A stretch of DNA of 64,000 nucleotides from Pseudobutyrivibrio sp. UBA3626 (lineage in GTDB: Bacteria > Bacillota > Clostridia > Lachnospirales > Lachnospiraceae). The position numbers were made by a program, and so were the translations under genes. The number at the start of each line of letters is the position of its first letter. Position 1 is the stretch's first letter. Below are positions 33,760-43,489 of this stretch, in pieces. The notes beneath the pieces are model-generated. The model saw nothing but the letters and a program-made list of their open reading frames with translations. It made no database searches and had not been told where the DNA came from. The stretch is taken from NCBI GenBank assembly GCA_002373675.1, contig DFLF01000013.1, forward strand, positions 1 to 64,000. The letters are read 5' to 3'.

Positions 33760-34458
33760 ATGAGAATTGTTGGATTAATGAAAACAACCCTGCTAGATTA
33801 TCCGGGCAAAGTTGCATCTACAATATTTACTGGAGGATGTAATTTCCGTTGTCCTTATTGCCATAATGGTGATCTTGTACTTAATCACACTACTATGGAG
33901 CCATATAGCGAAGAAGAGATATTTTCACACCTTAACAAGCGTAAGAACATCCTTAACGGTGTATGCATAACAGGTGGTGAACCTACTCTTCAAAGCGAAC
34001 TTCCTGAGTTTATTCGTAAAGTAAAGACGCTTAATCTTCTGGTTAAGCTTGATACTAACGGTACGAATCCTGCTATGCTTCGTAGCCTGTTAGAAGAAGG
34101 ACTTCTTGACTATGTGGCAATGGATATTAAGCATTGTCGATCAAAATACAATGATGTGGCATGTATGAATCCACTTGATATACAGAGCATAGAAGACTCA
34201 GTAGAAATCCTTAAGAATTCTAGTATTGACTACGAATTTCGTACCACAGTAACAAGAGAACTTCACAAGATGGAAGATTTCCAAGAAATAGGTAAATGGA
34301 TAGAAGGCTCCAAAGCCTATTATTTACAGCCTTACAAGGAATCAGAGCAGGTTATAAGTAAGATATTTACAACCTATTCTGCTGCTGAATTCGACGAAAT
34401 AGTCAATATACTTAATAATTATAATATTGGAAATATCAAAGTTAGAGCCTTAGATTAA
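33760..34458 (+). CDS. anaerobic ribonucleotide reductase activating protein (NrdG2 type)
   Basis: A 232-residue radical SAM protein of the TIGR02495 type that is expected to install the glycyl radical on class III ribonucleotide reductase. LLDYPGKVASTIFTGGC leads into the cluster motif CNFRCPYC, followed by the GGEPTLQ SAM-binding block. AAGGAAG precedes the ATG. No nrdD is nearby. It is one of the few plus-strand genes and is followed at 23 bases by a GNAT gene. Confidence 0.9.
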   Translation: MRIVGLMKTTLLDYPGKVASTIFTGGCNFRCPYCHNGDLVLNHTTMEPYSEEEIFSHLNKRKNILNGVCITGGEPTLQSELPEFIRKVKTLNLLVKLDTNGTNPAMLRSLLEEGLLDYVAMDIKHCRSKYNDVACMNPLDIQSIEDSVEILKNSSIDYEFRTTVTRELHKMEDFQEIGKWIEGSKAYYLQPYKESEQVISKIFTTYSAAEFDEIVNILNNYNIGNIKVRALD

Positions 34459-34480
34459 CAGGAATACAGGTAGTATTATT

Positions 34481-35038
34481 ATGAATTTTGTATACGAAAC
34501 AGATAGATTAATTCTTAAAATATGCGGTGAAGAAATTGCAGAAGATGCTCTAGTATTCGATTTACATAACACCAGGGAATTCGAGGCAGTTGAGCCAATC
34601 GACGTAGATAATTTCTATAATATTGAGCATCACCGCAATATTCTTAACTATGAATATAAGAAGATGCTTCAACTTGCCGTAGTTAGATTCTGGTTATATC
34701 GTAAAGAAGATCCAGATACTATTATCGGTACAGTCTGCTTTAGAAACATTGCAAAACCTATCTACTCTTCTTGTCAGGTGGGATATAAAATGGACAAAGC
34801 CTTCACCAATAAAGGCTATTGCACAGAAGCTCTTAGAGCTGGAATCAATATAATGATAAAAGATCTGGAATTGCATAGATTCGAAGCCTTGGTTCTTCCG
34901 GAGAATGCCCCATCTATAGCAATTCTTGAGAGTCTTGGATTCAAGAAAGAAGGACTCCTTCGAGATAAAATAATGATTCAGGATAAATGGAGAGACCACT
35001 ATCTATACGGATTACTCTCAAGTGAATTTGTTAAATAA
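34481..35038 (+). CDS. GNAT family N-acetyltransferase (RimJ/RimL-like)
   Basis: A 185-residue acetyl-CoA-dependent transferase: TDRLILKI at the start, VGYKMDKAFTNKGYCTEALR (acetyl-CoA loop region) and FEALVLPENAPSIAILESLGF near the end. The substrate may be a protein N-terminus or a small amine; it is not deducible. It is probably co-transcribed with the activase gene and is followed by a two-way terminator. Confidence 0.86.
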   Translation: MNFVYETDRLILKICGEEIAEDALVFDLHNTREFEAVEPIDVDNFYNIEHHRNILNYEYKKMLQLAVVRFWLYRKEDPDTIIGTVCFRNIAKPIYSSCQVGYKMDKAFTNKGYCTEALRAGINIMIKDLELHRFEALVLPENAPSIAILESLGFKKEGLLRDKIMIQDKWRDHYLYGLLSSEFVK

Positions 35039-35092
35039 AAACTTCAAGTTCCTGCGTTGAACTGTTCTTGGTTCTCACAAGACTTGAAGTTT
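35037..35092. terminator. terminator between convergent genes
   Basis: AAAACTTCAAGT pairs with ACTTGAAGTTTT across a 28-base loop, with A and T runs suited to both strands. It separates the GNAT gene from the converging phosphofructokinase gene. Confidence 0.75.
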
Positions 35093-35122
35093 TATATTGC
35101 TTAATTATTCTCTTATAATTTC

Positions 35123-36781
35123 TTATTTATGCTCTAAAGCAAGTGTTCTGGTTGTTATATCACATACAGAGCTTGATCCGTAATACTGTATAGCTCCTGG
35201 ATATGTGTAAGCAGTTTCAACAGCCCATGTATCTCTCTTCTGAGCAAAGTATCTAAATGGTGCGCCATCAAGATCTACTAGAGCTTTTCTTATAACTGGC
35301 TTATCTTCACCATTTCTTCTCTCAATATTCATCATCTTGGTAATTGGCATTCCACCTGCAATCCATTCCTCAGCAGGCTTAGCAAGGTTAGATACCTTAG
35401 ATAAATAACCTGTATAACCATACTGGATAAGCATAAATGCGTTATATCCCAGTGAATAGCAGTAATCTGCATCAAAGTTAGATGGGAATGCACATCTTCC
35501 TTCATATCCAAAGAAGTGATGAAGTGGTGAGAATTTACCTTTGTATTTTCCCTTTGCTTTTCTCCCATTAAGAGTATCTGCTACAAGTGAAGAGATTAAT
35601 TTCTCTGACTCGATTAGTGATACCTGTACATTTCCATGAGGATCTCTCTCAAGGAATAACTGCTTCTGTACAAATTCAGGAAGAAGCGCGAATACCTTCA
35701 TTGACTTATCTGAAAGTCCTCTTTCGATAAAATGTTCCTTAGAAGCCCAGTCAACAAGATTATTAAATTCTTCTGCACTTTCTCCAGCAAGTAATTCGTT
35801 AATCTCTGCAATAAGCTTAGAGAATTCAGGAACGAACTCAATTATTCCTTCTGGAATAATAGCTACACCAAAGTTGTCTCCATTATTAGCTCTAGCTTCT
35901 ACAGAATCTGCAATCTGATTAGCAATATCTTCTAGAGACATTTTCTTAGCTGCAACTTCCTCTCCGATTAGACAGATATTAGGTTGTGTCTCAAGAGCAC
36001 ATTCTAGTGCAACGTGAGAAGCAGAACGTCCCATTACCTTGATAAAATGCCAATACTTCTTAGCAGAATTAGCGTCTCTTTCGATATTACCAATAACTTC
36101 ACTATAAGTCTTAGTTGCTGTATCGAAACCAAATGAAGCTTCAATATCTTCGTTCTTTAAATCTCCATCAATTGTCTTAGGACAACCAATTACCTGTACA
36201 CCAGTATTGTGTGCAGCCATATACTCAGCAAGTACTGCTGCATTAGTATTAGAGTCGTCACCACCAATGATTACGATTGCTGTAAGACCATGCTTCTTCG
36301 CAACTTCTGTAACAATTTCAAATTGCTCTTCTGTCTCAAGCTTAGTACGACCAGATCCAATTATATCGAATCCACCTGTATTACGATATGAATCAATATA
36401 TTGATCTGTCATCTCGATGTAATCATCTTCTATAAGACCACTTGGACCGCCTTTAAATCCTAATAATACATTTTCCTTATTAGTTGCTTTAAGAGCGTCA
36501 TATAGACCACAGATTACATTGTGCCCACCTGGTGCCTGTCCACCTGATAGAATAACACCTACAACCTGCTTCTTGTTATCTGATGTATTCTGGCCTTTTT
36601 CAAATGTTATCTCACATTTTCCATATGTATTAGGAAATAATGCTGCGATTTTCTCCTGATCTGCTACGCTTTTTGTCTTCTCGCCAGTCTTTACACCAAT
36701 CTCACTAATACCATTTCTAAGCATTCCTGGAAGCTTAGGCTTATATTCATATCTTGCTTCTTGTAATGGTGATAATTTCAT
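35123..36781 (-). CDS. pfp: pyrophosphate-dependent 6-phosphofructokinase
   Basis: A 552-residue PPi-PFK of the long (plant-beta-like) type that reversibly phosphorylates fructose 6-phosphate using pyrophosphate. GGDDSNTNA replaces the ATP-type GGxGS, with the Asp that favours PPi. CPKTIDGDL and MGRSASHVALECAL are the substrate loops. AAAGGAG precedes the ATG. Use of PPi saves ATP in anaerobic glycolysis. It is monocistronic between terminators. Confidence 0.95.
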   Translation of the reverse strand: MKLSPLQEARYEYKPKLPGMLRNGISEIGVKTGEKTKSVADQEKIAALFPNTYGKCEITFEKGQNTSDNKKQVVGVILSGGQAPGGHNVICGLYDALKATNKENVLLGFKGGPSGLIEDDYIEMTDQYIDSYRNTGGFDIIGSGRTKLETEEQFEIVTEVAKKHGLTAIVIIGGDDSNTNAAVLAEYMAAHNTGVQVIGCPKTIDGDLKNEDIEASFGFDTATKTYSEVIGNIERDANSAKKYWHFIKVMGRSASHVALECALETQPNICLIGEEVAAKKMSLEDIANQIADSVEARANNGDNFGVAIIPEGIIEFVPEFSKLIAEINELLAGESAEEFNNLVDWASKEHFIERGLSDKSMKVFALLPEFVQKQLFLERDPHGNVQVSLIESEKLISSLVADTLNGRKAKGKYKGKFSPLHHFFGYEGRCAFPSNFDADYCYSLGYNAFMLIQYGYTGYLSKVSNLAKPAEEWIAGGMPITKMMNIERRNGEDKPVIRKALVDLDGAPFRYFAQKRDTWAVETAYTYPGAIQYYGSSSVCDITTRTLALEHK

Positions 36782-36877
36782 ATTAATTTACTCCTTTAAT
36801 TATTTTAACCTCATATATCCTATTATATTTATTAGAAAAAGTAAAGTACTCTCGACCATTATATCCCTTTATTATAA

Positions 36878-36938
36878 TAAAAAATCCAATCCCTTAATTA
36901 TATCAGGATACTACCTGATACAATTAAGCAGATTGGAT
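36878..36938 (-). terminator. terminator of the reverse rubrerythrin gene
   Basis: A long two-part hairpin (outer GATCCAATC/GATTGGATT-type stem, inner CTTAATT...AATTAAG and TATCAGG...CCTGATA) runs into TTTTTT on the minus strand. Confidence 0.88.
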
Positions 36939-36962
36939 CTTTCCTTTTATATTAAACCAAAC

Positions 36963-37505
36963 CTATCCAAAATATCTGTCTAAAAGACCTTTGAATGCCT
37001 TACCATGTCTGGCTTCATCTCTAGCCATCTCATGAACTGTGTCATGAATTGCGTCAAGATTAGCAGCCTTAGCACGCTTAGCAAGATCAGTCTTACCTGC
37101 AGTTGCGCCATTCTCTGCATCAACTCTTAGCTGTAGATTCTTCTTAGTAGAGTCTGTTACTACTTCTCCAAGAAGCTCTGCGAACTTAGCAGCATGCTCT
37201 GCCTCTTCCCATGCAGCCTTCTCATAATACATACCAATCTCTGGATATCCTTCTCTATGGGCAACTCTAGCCATTGCTAGATACATTCCTACCTCTGAGC
37301 ACTCTCCTTCGAAATTAGATCTTAGGTCTGCTAAGATGTCTTCGCTAACACCCTTTGCAACACCTACAACATGCTCTGCTGCCCATGTCATCTCGCCTTC
37401 CTGCTTATTGAATTTCTCTGCTGGTACATGACATACTGGACACTCTTCTGGTGGCTCATCTCCTTCATGTACATAACCGCATACCGAACAAACCCATTTT
37501 GCCAT
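36963..37505 (-). CDS. reverse rubrerythrin (NADH peroxidase component)
   Basis: A 180-residue protein with an N-terminal rubredoxin-like Fe(Cys)4 site (CSVCGY...CPVCH) and a C-terminal ferritin-like di-iron domain (ECSEVGMYLAMARVA, EEAEHAAKF, DEARHGKAF). This reversed domain order is the clostridial revRbr that removes H2O2 using electrons from NADH through rubredoxin. GGAGG precedes the ATG. A PerR-box-like sequence overlaps the likely -10 box. Confidence 0.95.
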   Translation of the reverse strand: MAKWVCSVCGYVHEGDEPPEECPVCHVPAEKFNKQEGEMTWAAEHVVGVAKGVSEDILADLRSNFEGECSEVGMYLAMARVAHREGYPEIGMYYEKAAWEEAEHAAKFAELLGEVVTDSTKKNLQLRVDAENGATAGKTDLAKRAKAANLDAIHDTVHEMARDEARHGKAFKGLLDRYFG

Positions 37506-37571
37506 AATGTATACCTCCTATTATCTTAATATTTATCCCTTTATCAACTATCATCGAATAATCTTACGATG

Positions 37572-37586
37572 ATATTCTTATTATAA
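37572..37586 (-). promoter_or_regulatory. PerR-box-like site and -10 box upstream of reverse rubrerythrin
   Basis: The minus strand reads TTATAATAAGAATAT, matching 11 of 14 fixed positions of the TTATAATNATTATAA PerR consensus and containing TATAAT. An inverted repeat (ATCATCG/CGATGAT) lies at 37550-37573. Peroxide control is plausible but inferred. Confidence 0.45.
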
Positions 37587-37673
37587 CTTAATTGTTCGCA
37601 AATGGAAACTTAAAAATTTATTATTCATTGTCACTGACATATTTCTTAATAATTTCCAAATTCTCTTCTCTTT

Positions 37674-38540
37674 CTATTCCCATCCCTCGTCAGTTCGGGC
37701 TGAACCCTCCGGTATACCCGGCAGAATTAATCCGCCATCAACTCTTAGTGTTATGCCCGTGATATACGATGCTTTGTCCGATGCCAGAAATGTTACTGCA
37801 TTAGCAATATCCCTGGGTGTGCCTGCACGACCTAAGGGCACAGTATCTTTTAGATTGTCCCAAAAGTCAGGAACGGTATTCAGTGGGCTTTCGGCTATTC
37901 TCTTATCCCAATAATATTCCATATCAGAAGGTTTATCAATGAATGCTATCTCTTCCTTAGTTCTTATTCTTATGGCCCCGGGTGCCACATTATTAATTCG
38001 GATTCCGTATTCTGCAACATCAAGCGCAAACGCTTCAATCATCTTGTTAAGACCTGCTTTCATACCGCAATACAGTCCACAATTAGGATAAGAGCGTTCT
38101 CCTCTTGAGGAGGTTATATTAATAATATTACCTTTAATCTTATTATCTATCATATATCTCGAAGACAGATGCATCATCTTGATATATGTACGAAAATCAA
38201 GATTAAGAAGAAAATCAAGATTGTCGTCAGAAAAATCCTGTATTGCACGGGGTTTGTTAACACCGGCATTATTAATGCATAAGTCTAATGAACCTAGAGA
38301 GCTTATCGCTTTATTAAAAAAAATATCTGCGCCGTCCTTCTTGGAAAAATCAGCATCAAATGGATAACACTCAGCTCCCAGACTTGTTATAAGACTTGTT
38401 GTCATATCTACATAATAATCACTATTATCTGCACCACTATAGTAAGAGAAGGCTATATCATAACCTTCTTTTGCAAGTGCAACACATATTCCTCTTCCTA
38501 TTCCTGATTCTCCGCCAGTAATAATTGCTTTTTTTCTCAT
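37674..38540 (-). CDS. SDR family NAD(P)-dependent oxidoreductase
   Basis: A 288-residue short-chain dehydrogenase resembling glucose 1-dehydrogenase/3-oxoacyl-reductase types. The cofactor motif is TGGESGIGRG, followed by NNAGVNKP, the catalytic Ser in NITSSRGE and YCGMK as the YxxxK pair. Its last residues LILPGIPEGSARTDEGW are found again, 17 of 17 identical, in a tiny open frame on the other strand at 38737-38790, with only synonymous base differences. GGGG precedes the ATG. The substrate is unknown; the neighbouring MFS transporter suggests a sugar or polyol. Confidence 0.88.
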   Translation of the reverse strand: MRKKAIITGGESGIGRGICVALAKEGYDIAFSYYSGADNSDYYVDMTTSLITSLGAECYPFDADFSKKDGADIFFNKAISSLGSLDLCINNAGVNKPRAIQDFSDDNLDFLLNLDFRTYIKMMHLSSRYMIDNKIKGNIINITSSRGERSYPNCGLYCGMKAGLNKMIEAFALDVAEYGIRINNVAPGAIRIRTKEEIAFIDKPSDMEYYWDKRIAESPLNTVPDFWDNLKDTVPLGRAGTPRDIANAVTFLASDKASYITGITLRVDGGLILPGIPEGSARTDEGWE

Positions 38541-38720
38541 CTTTATACCCCTATCTTAATAATTACGCTTTATATTCTACATTGTAGAACCTTAGTAGTT
38601 TAATTATAATTTAGTTAGAATTAAAATGAAACCATAAAACCTTCATAAATATTAATTTTCTTATTCTTAAAATATTGTTGTATAATAGCCTTATACTAAT
38701 AACACATTTACACCATACAT

Positions 38721-38795
38721 ATGAAAGAGGTGAGCGTTCTTATCCTTCCTGGTATTCCGGAAGGATCTGCTAGAACTGACGAAGGATGGAGCTAA
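38721..38795 (+). pseudogene. C-terminal remnant of a second SDR gene
   Basis: A 24-codon open frame whose last 18 codons encode LILPGIPEGSARTDEGW plus Ser. This matches the C-terminus of the SDR gene at 37674-38540 in all 17 residues, but only 39 of 51 bases. The remnant ends one base before the MFS start and supplies its ribosome binding site (GGATGGAG). It is best read as the tail of a lost SDR gene once in an operon with the MFS gene; translation as a leader peptide from the ATG at 38721 is possible. Confidence 0.75.
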
Positions 38796-38796
38796 T

Positions 38797-40017
38797 ATGA
38801 ATACTAAGAAGATTAACAAAGAACAAATACTTGCTGTTTTACTTTTTGCATTTTTCTATATTATACAGTTATGCCTTATTGGATATACTATTACATTCTT
38901 CAAGGCGTGTGGCGCATCAGAACAGATAGCAGGAATAGTAGTTGCCATTGCATGTGCTATAGCAACATTTCTTCAGCCTGTTCTTGGAAATGTTGCTGAT
39001 AGAAGTAGAAGGTTTAATTGGAAGATAATACTATATATACTTACAATAATACTTATTGTTATATCAGTTAGACTTATATTCTTCAATGCTTCCATGCTTG
39101 ATATAATACTATTCTGTGCTGCCATTGTTATAGCTTTCTGTATGTCACCACTTATTAATGAGAGCTGCTTCTATTACAATACTAAGGAGCATCCAGTAAG
39201 CTTTGGCCCTGCAAGAGCCGGTGGTTCCCTATCCTATGCACTAGTATCCTGGTTAATTGGAAGCCTATTGGAGAATATAAGTCCTGCAGTGGTTCCTACT
39301 GCTGCCTTGATTGCTGGAGTTGGTACACTTGTAATTCTTCTTATAATGCCTAAGGTAGACCATATAACTAGAGAAACAACTGACAATTCTTTAACTACAG
39401 AAGAAAGTAATTCATCGAAGATATCATTTTTCGCATTTATTAAGAAGTATTCTGTCTTCTTTATTTTCTTCTTTGCTTTAATATTTATATTTACATTCCA
39501 GAATCTCTTCTCTGCTAATCTTATTAACATTGTTAATGACGCTGGCGGAAATTACAAGACATTCGGAATAGCAACAGCCATTGCTGCAATTGTAGAACTA
39601 CCTATTATGTTCTTATTCTCCAAGATTCTGAAGAAATTCTCTTCACAGTCTCTTATTGTTTTTGCAGCAATCTGTTACATAATTAGAAGCATACTATTCA
39701 TTATGGCAAGTAATATTGCTTTAATTATTATTGCCCAGATTCTACAAGCACTAACATATGCTATTATTATTCCATCCATGGTCTACTTATCAGACGATAC
39801 TATGTCAAGAGAAGACAAGAACAAAGGCCAGACAATAATGGGTATGACAATATCTATAGGAACAATACTTGGTTTCCTACTAGAAAGCTCACTTGTTGGA
39901 AATGGCACCCAATTTGTAATGATAATAGGTATGGTAATTACTTCAATTGGTGCACTACTTGCTGTAATAGCATATATTCTCTACAGAAAGAAAAAGGGAA
40001 CAAATAATAATGAATAA
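38797..40017 (+). CDS. MFS transporter (MFS_1-like, sugar-type)
   Basis: A 406-residue, 12-helix major facilitator with the loop motif GNVADRSRRFNWK between helices 2 and 3 and FGPARAGGSLSYALVSW, like the LacY/MFS_1-like group. The substrate is unknown, perhaps an oligosaccharide or nucleoside. GGAG lies seven bases before the ATG, inside the SDR remnant. A glycosyltransferase gene overlaps its end by eight bases. A -10-like TATAAT lies at about 38679. Confidence 0.87.
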   Translation: MNTKKINKEQILAVLLFAFFYIIQLCLIGYTITFFKACGASEQIAGIVVAIACAIATFLQPVLGNVADRSRRFNWKIILYILTIILIVISVRLIFFNASMLDIILFCAAIVIAFCMSPLINESCFYYNTKEHPVSFGPARAGGSLSYALVSWLIGSLLENISPAVVPTAALIAGVGTLVILLIMPKVDHITRETTDNSLTTEESNSSKISFFAFIKKYSVFFIFFFALIFIFTFQNLFSANLINIVNDAGGNYKTFGIATAIAAIVELPIMFLFSKILKKFSSQSLIVFAAICYIIRSILFIMASNIALIIIAQILQALTYAIIIPSMVYLSDDTMSREDKNKGQTIMGMTISIGTILGFLLESSLVGNGTQFVMIIGMVITSIGALLAVIAYILYRKKKGTNNNE

Positions 40018-40840
40018 TGATAATATACTACTGTCAATTATAATACCTACTTATAATTGCGAAGAATTCATTGATGAAGGAATTATATCAATACTTTCAC
40101 AGCTTCCTGATAACTGTGAGCTTATACTAGTTGATGATGGTTCAGAGGATAATACTAGAGATGTTATATCTAAGTATGAGAATTGTAAGAGTAATGTAAA
40201 GGTTATATATAATAAACATCAGGGTGCATCAGGTTCTAGAAATCTTGGTATTGATAATGCTAGAGGAAGATACATTACTTTCATGGATTGCGACGATATG
40301 ATGCAAGAACATTTCCTAGAGAATAGTCTGCCATTGACGGACTCTTATGAGGATCTATACATATTTGGCATAGAAAGATTCCCTATTGATGGAGATAGTG
40401 AAGTGTGGGGCGTTAGAGATAATATCTACGAATCAAATCACACATTTGCAGATGCATTTATTAGAGGCGAAAATCTTATGACATACTCTAATTGCAATAA
40501 ATTCTACAAGAAGAGTATCATTGACTCTGTCAATTTGAGATTTAGAGAAGGCATGGAATTTGGAGAAGACCGTCTCTTTAACTTCGATTACTTTAATCTG
40601 TGCACCAGAAGAATTGTTACTTCATCTCTATTACAGATTAAATATCTGCAAAGAAGTAAGACTTCTATGTCAACTAAGCCTATTCCTGATTACTATAATA
40701 TAGTTATGGGCTTACATAAGGCTAAGGTTGATTGCTTTACTACACTATCTCTTAATACATCTGCAGAAGAAAAAGAAGCCTTCATTAGAAAAGACTTCGA
40801 GAAAGAAAAAAGGGACGCGCTTGAAAGAGAAAACTCCTAA
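40010..40840 (+). CDS. family 2 glycosyltransferase
   Basis: A 276-residue GT-A fold enzyme: SIIIPTYNCEEFIDEGI, the nucleotide-binding LILVDDGSEDNT, GASGSRNLGIDNARG and the metal-binding MDCDDMM. It is similar in length to single-domain GT2 enzymes that build surface glycans. It overlaps the MFS gene by eight bases, with AAAGGGA upstream. The last residues are rich in Lys/Glu. A weak GC hairpin at its end may end transcription before the converging YhgE gene. Confidence 0.9.
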   Translation: MNNDNILLSIIIPTYNCEEFIDEGIISILSQLPDNCELILVDDGSEDNTRDVISKYENCKSNVKVIYNKHQGASGSRNLGIDNARGRYITFMDCDDMMQEHFLENSLPLTDSYEDLYIFGIERFPIDGDSEVWGVRDNIYESNHTFADAFIRGENLMTYSNCNKFYKKSIIDSVNLRFREGMEFGEDRLFNFDYFNLCTRRIVTSSLLQIKYLQRSKTSMSTKPIPDYYNIVMGLHKAKVDCFTTLSLNTSAEEKEAFIRKDFEKEKRDALERENS

Positions 40841-40869
40841 AGCGCGCCTAAATTTATTAATTCATATGT

Positions 40870-43011
40870 CTAGCCTATTACATCCTGCTCTTCTAACTTC
40901 CTCTCAATAAAGGCTTCGAATTTCTTACCTCTCATTCCAATTAATCCAATTAAGAATGATACCATAACATAAACCAGTAGTCCCAGTAATGCCCATAGGA
41001 AGTCATACTTATATAGTCCTCCTATTGCTTCTCTGAACGCTGATAGACCATAAGCAAATGGCATGTATTTATATAGTACCTGGAAGAAGCCTGGAAGAAC
41101 TTCAACTGGGAAGGTTCCACCACTTCCTGCTACCTGTATAACCATTAAGACTACACATATTGCCTCTCCTACCGAGCCAAAGGCATAGGTTAGAGAGTAT
41201 AATAAGAATGTAAATGAGAAGCTTGTAAATGCGCATCCTATATACAAGAGAACTGGGTGTTCACAATTAATCTGTACGTAGAACATGCAACCAGCGTATG
41301 TTATTATTGTCTGAAGCTGTCCCATAAGGAAGAATAGTACGTATCTTCCAAAGAATTCCTGGTATGGTTTAACATTCATAAGCCCTACAATTGGCTTAAC
41401 TTTAGTCTTCATTATGGCAACAAGTATAAGCGCTCCAAACCATATAGATAGTACAATATAGAATGGCGCTGTTGCATCACCATTAGTCTGCATTGGGAAA
41501 ATTGGTTGCTTATCAAGAGACACCGGCTCTACAATAAAGTCTGCAATAATCTCAGGATCAGTCTCAATAATCTTAGCTAGTAGCTGATATTGCTCATTAT
41601 TCTCTAAGTCTTCCATGTCCTTAATTAAATCACGAAGACCTGTCTGCATCTTAACTACTTCTGCCCTTGTAGATAAGAGATTACCCTTACCTAACTTCAT
41701 CATATCAGGATAACTATGAAGAATATTGGCAAGGTCGTTAATTGAATCTGATGAATAATTAAGCAAATTCTTAACTTCAAGTAACGAATTCTCAACGGAA
41801 TTCACTGACTGTCTAAGCTGTGGTTTCACACTATAGGTATAGTTTCTTGATAAAGTCTTAATACCATTTCTACATGCATCAATATCTGCTCTTGTAGCAT
41901 CAATAGCATTTCTTGCATCTTCTAAAGTCATACTTGGAAGAGGTTTGAGTGAATTAAGATCACTCGATATCTTGTCCATATCAGCATCAACCTTAGCCGC
42001 ATCAGAACTAATAGTTGGATTAGTAGTATCCCTGACATTTTTTATTCCAAGATCGTAGGCATTCTTAATTGCTTCCAGGGCTGTTATAATTGAATCTATC
42101 TGCTTATCTGTGATATTCGTATTAAGATTGATTGAATTATATAATTCGTTCATCTCATCATATAACAGAGACAATTTACCTTCTGTCTGATTCATTGTCT
42201 GCGTTGCAATATCAGATACTGTATCAACTGTATTCTCAGCAACATTTGTTGTAGCCTGAGCTGCATCAGCCATAGATTTACCTGTCTCCTTCAAGGCGTC
42301 TAATTCGCCTGTTACTTCTTTGGCAGCATCCATAACAGCACCTGCTGAATCTATAAGGCTGACATAGGAATCAATTATTGTAATACAAGTTGTTATATCT
42401 CCATCTAGATCATATAACTTGTTAAGCGCTGTATTAGTGAGATTCGTACCTTGATTATCTGATATAGCATACTCACTGACTTCTAATAATATCTTAGCTA
42501 ATGTACTAACGAATGCCTTATCTACCTCAGTTTGAATAGAAGTCTTAACCTTGCCGGTTATTTTAGGGGCAATGGCATTCTTCTTCTCATTCTCATAATA
42601 ATGAATAACCGGATTGTTAATATCTCCACCTAGGAAACTTATCATATCTTCTGAGAATCTCTCATTAACCACAAGGGCGGCATAATATTCTCCAGAATAT
42701 ACACCATTAATGGCATCCTCTGATGTATCTGTAAATACCCAATGAATTGCCTTGTTCTCCTTGAGGTTAGCAATAATTTTATCACCTATATTAAGCTTCG
42801 CATCATCAATAGATATTCCAAGATCATCTGAGGCTACAGCAACAGATATATTGCTTGTTGCACTCTCTGAATAAGGATCCCAGTTTGATAGTGTATTAAA
42901 CCAAGCATACAGACTAGGAATAACAGCAAGTCCCATAATTACGACTACTGCTACAACATTTGTATATAATCGCTTGGCATCATGCATAAAGATTCTAAAG
43001 ATATTTTTCAT
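40870..43011 (-). CDS. YhgE/Pip domain membrane protein
   Basis: A 713-residue protein of the YhgE/Pip family (phage-infection protein, related to EsaA). One N-terminal membrane helix with IPSLYAWFNTLSNWDPYS is followed by a large extracytoplasmic domain with coiled coils (about 200-500). A C-terminal block of five or six membrane helices (APFYIVLSIWFGALILVAI onwards) completes it. It starts four bases inside the end of the small gene before it. It may be an ABC-2-like exporter component or a phage receptor; the true substrate is unknown. Confidence 0.88.
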   Translation of the reverse strand: MKNIFRIFMHDAKRLYTNVVAVVVIMGLAVIPSLYAWFNTLSNWDPYSESATSNISVAVASDDLGISIDDAKLNIGDKIIANLKENKAIHWVFTDTSEDAINGVYSGEYYAALVVNERFSEDMISFLGGDINNPVIHYYENEKKNAIAPKITGKVKTSIQTEVDKAFVSTLAKILLEVSEYAISDNQGTNLTNTALNKLYDLDGDITTCITIIDSYVSLIDSAGAVMDAAKEVTGELDALKETGKSMADAAQATTNVAENTVDTVSDIATQTMNQTEGKLSLLYDEMNELYNSINLNTNITDKQIDSIITALEAIKNAYDLGIKNVRDTTNPTISSDAAKVDADMDKISSDLNSLKPLPSMTLEDARNAIDATRADIDACRNGIKTLSRNYTYSVKPQLRQSVNSVENSLLEVKNLLNYSSDSINDLANILHSYPDMMKLGKGNLLSTRAEVVKMQTGLRDLIKDMEDLENNEQYQLLAKIIETDPEIIADFIVEPVSLDKQPIFPMQTNGDATAPFYIVLSIWFGALILVAIMKTKVKPIVGLMNVKPYQEFFGRYVLFFLMGQLQTIITYAGCMFYVQINCEHPVLLYIGCAFTSFSFTFLLYSLTYAFGSVGEAICVVLMVIQVAGSGGTFPVEVLPGFFQVLYKYMPFAYGLSAFREAIGGLYKYDFLWALLGLLVYVMVSFLIGLIGMRGKKFEAFIERKLEEQDVIG

Positions 43012-43487
43012 GAATCTTTCCTCCTTATCTTATCGCCAAGCTTATTAATTTTCTCTTGAGTCTCTTTTCCTGCTTGCTGACGTTGTTGATGAATTTTCTC
43101 TAATTCTTTCTCAAGACGTTCTTTCTCTGCAGTAATCTTGGTTTCTATATTATCTACCTTATCATTTATGGCCTGATCTATATCATCACCCATTAAATTA
43201 CGATCTAGATCATCATCTATTACGCCAAATTCTTTCATTTTGTTAAGGACTTTATAATCAGTATATTCCACATATAGCAAGTAAAACGCTATACCAAAAA
43301 GGGACACTATCCATAGCATAAGGAATAGGAACTTTGTGCCTGGAATAATAAAGCATAGGAATAAGAAGACAAGAGGAAGGATAATATTAACTTTAAATCC
43401 CATTCTTATCTTTCTTTGATTCTTCTCATGTAGTTGTGCCTCGTAGTTTTTGACCTGCTTATAGATCTCCTCGTAGTCTTTAGACAT
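43008..43487 (-). CDS. two-helix membrane protein with C-terminal coiled coil
   Basis: A 159-residue protein with two adjacent membrane helices at about 32-50 and 54-72 and a charged coiled-coil tail (about 110-155, KITAEKERLEKELEKIHQQ). It lies between two YhgE/Pip genes, two bases after the first and overlapping the second by four. It is therefore very likely a partner subunit. No named family recognised. Confidence 0.65.
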   Translation of the reverse strand: MSKDYEEIYKQVKNYEAQLHEKNQRKIRMGFKVNIILPLVFLFLCFIIPGTKFLFLMLWIVSLFGIAFYLLYVEYTDYKVLNKMKEFGVIDDDLDRNLMGDDIDQAINDKVDNIETKITAEKERLEKELEKIHQQRQQAGKETQEKINKLGDKIRRKDS

Positions 43488-43489
43488 AA

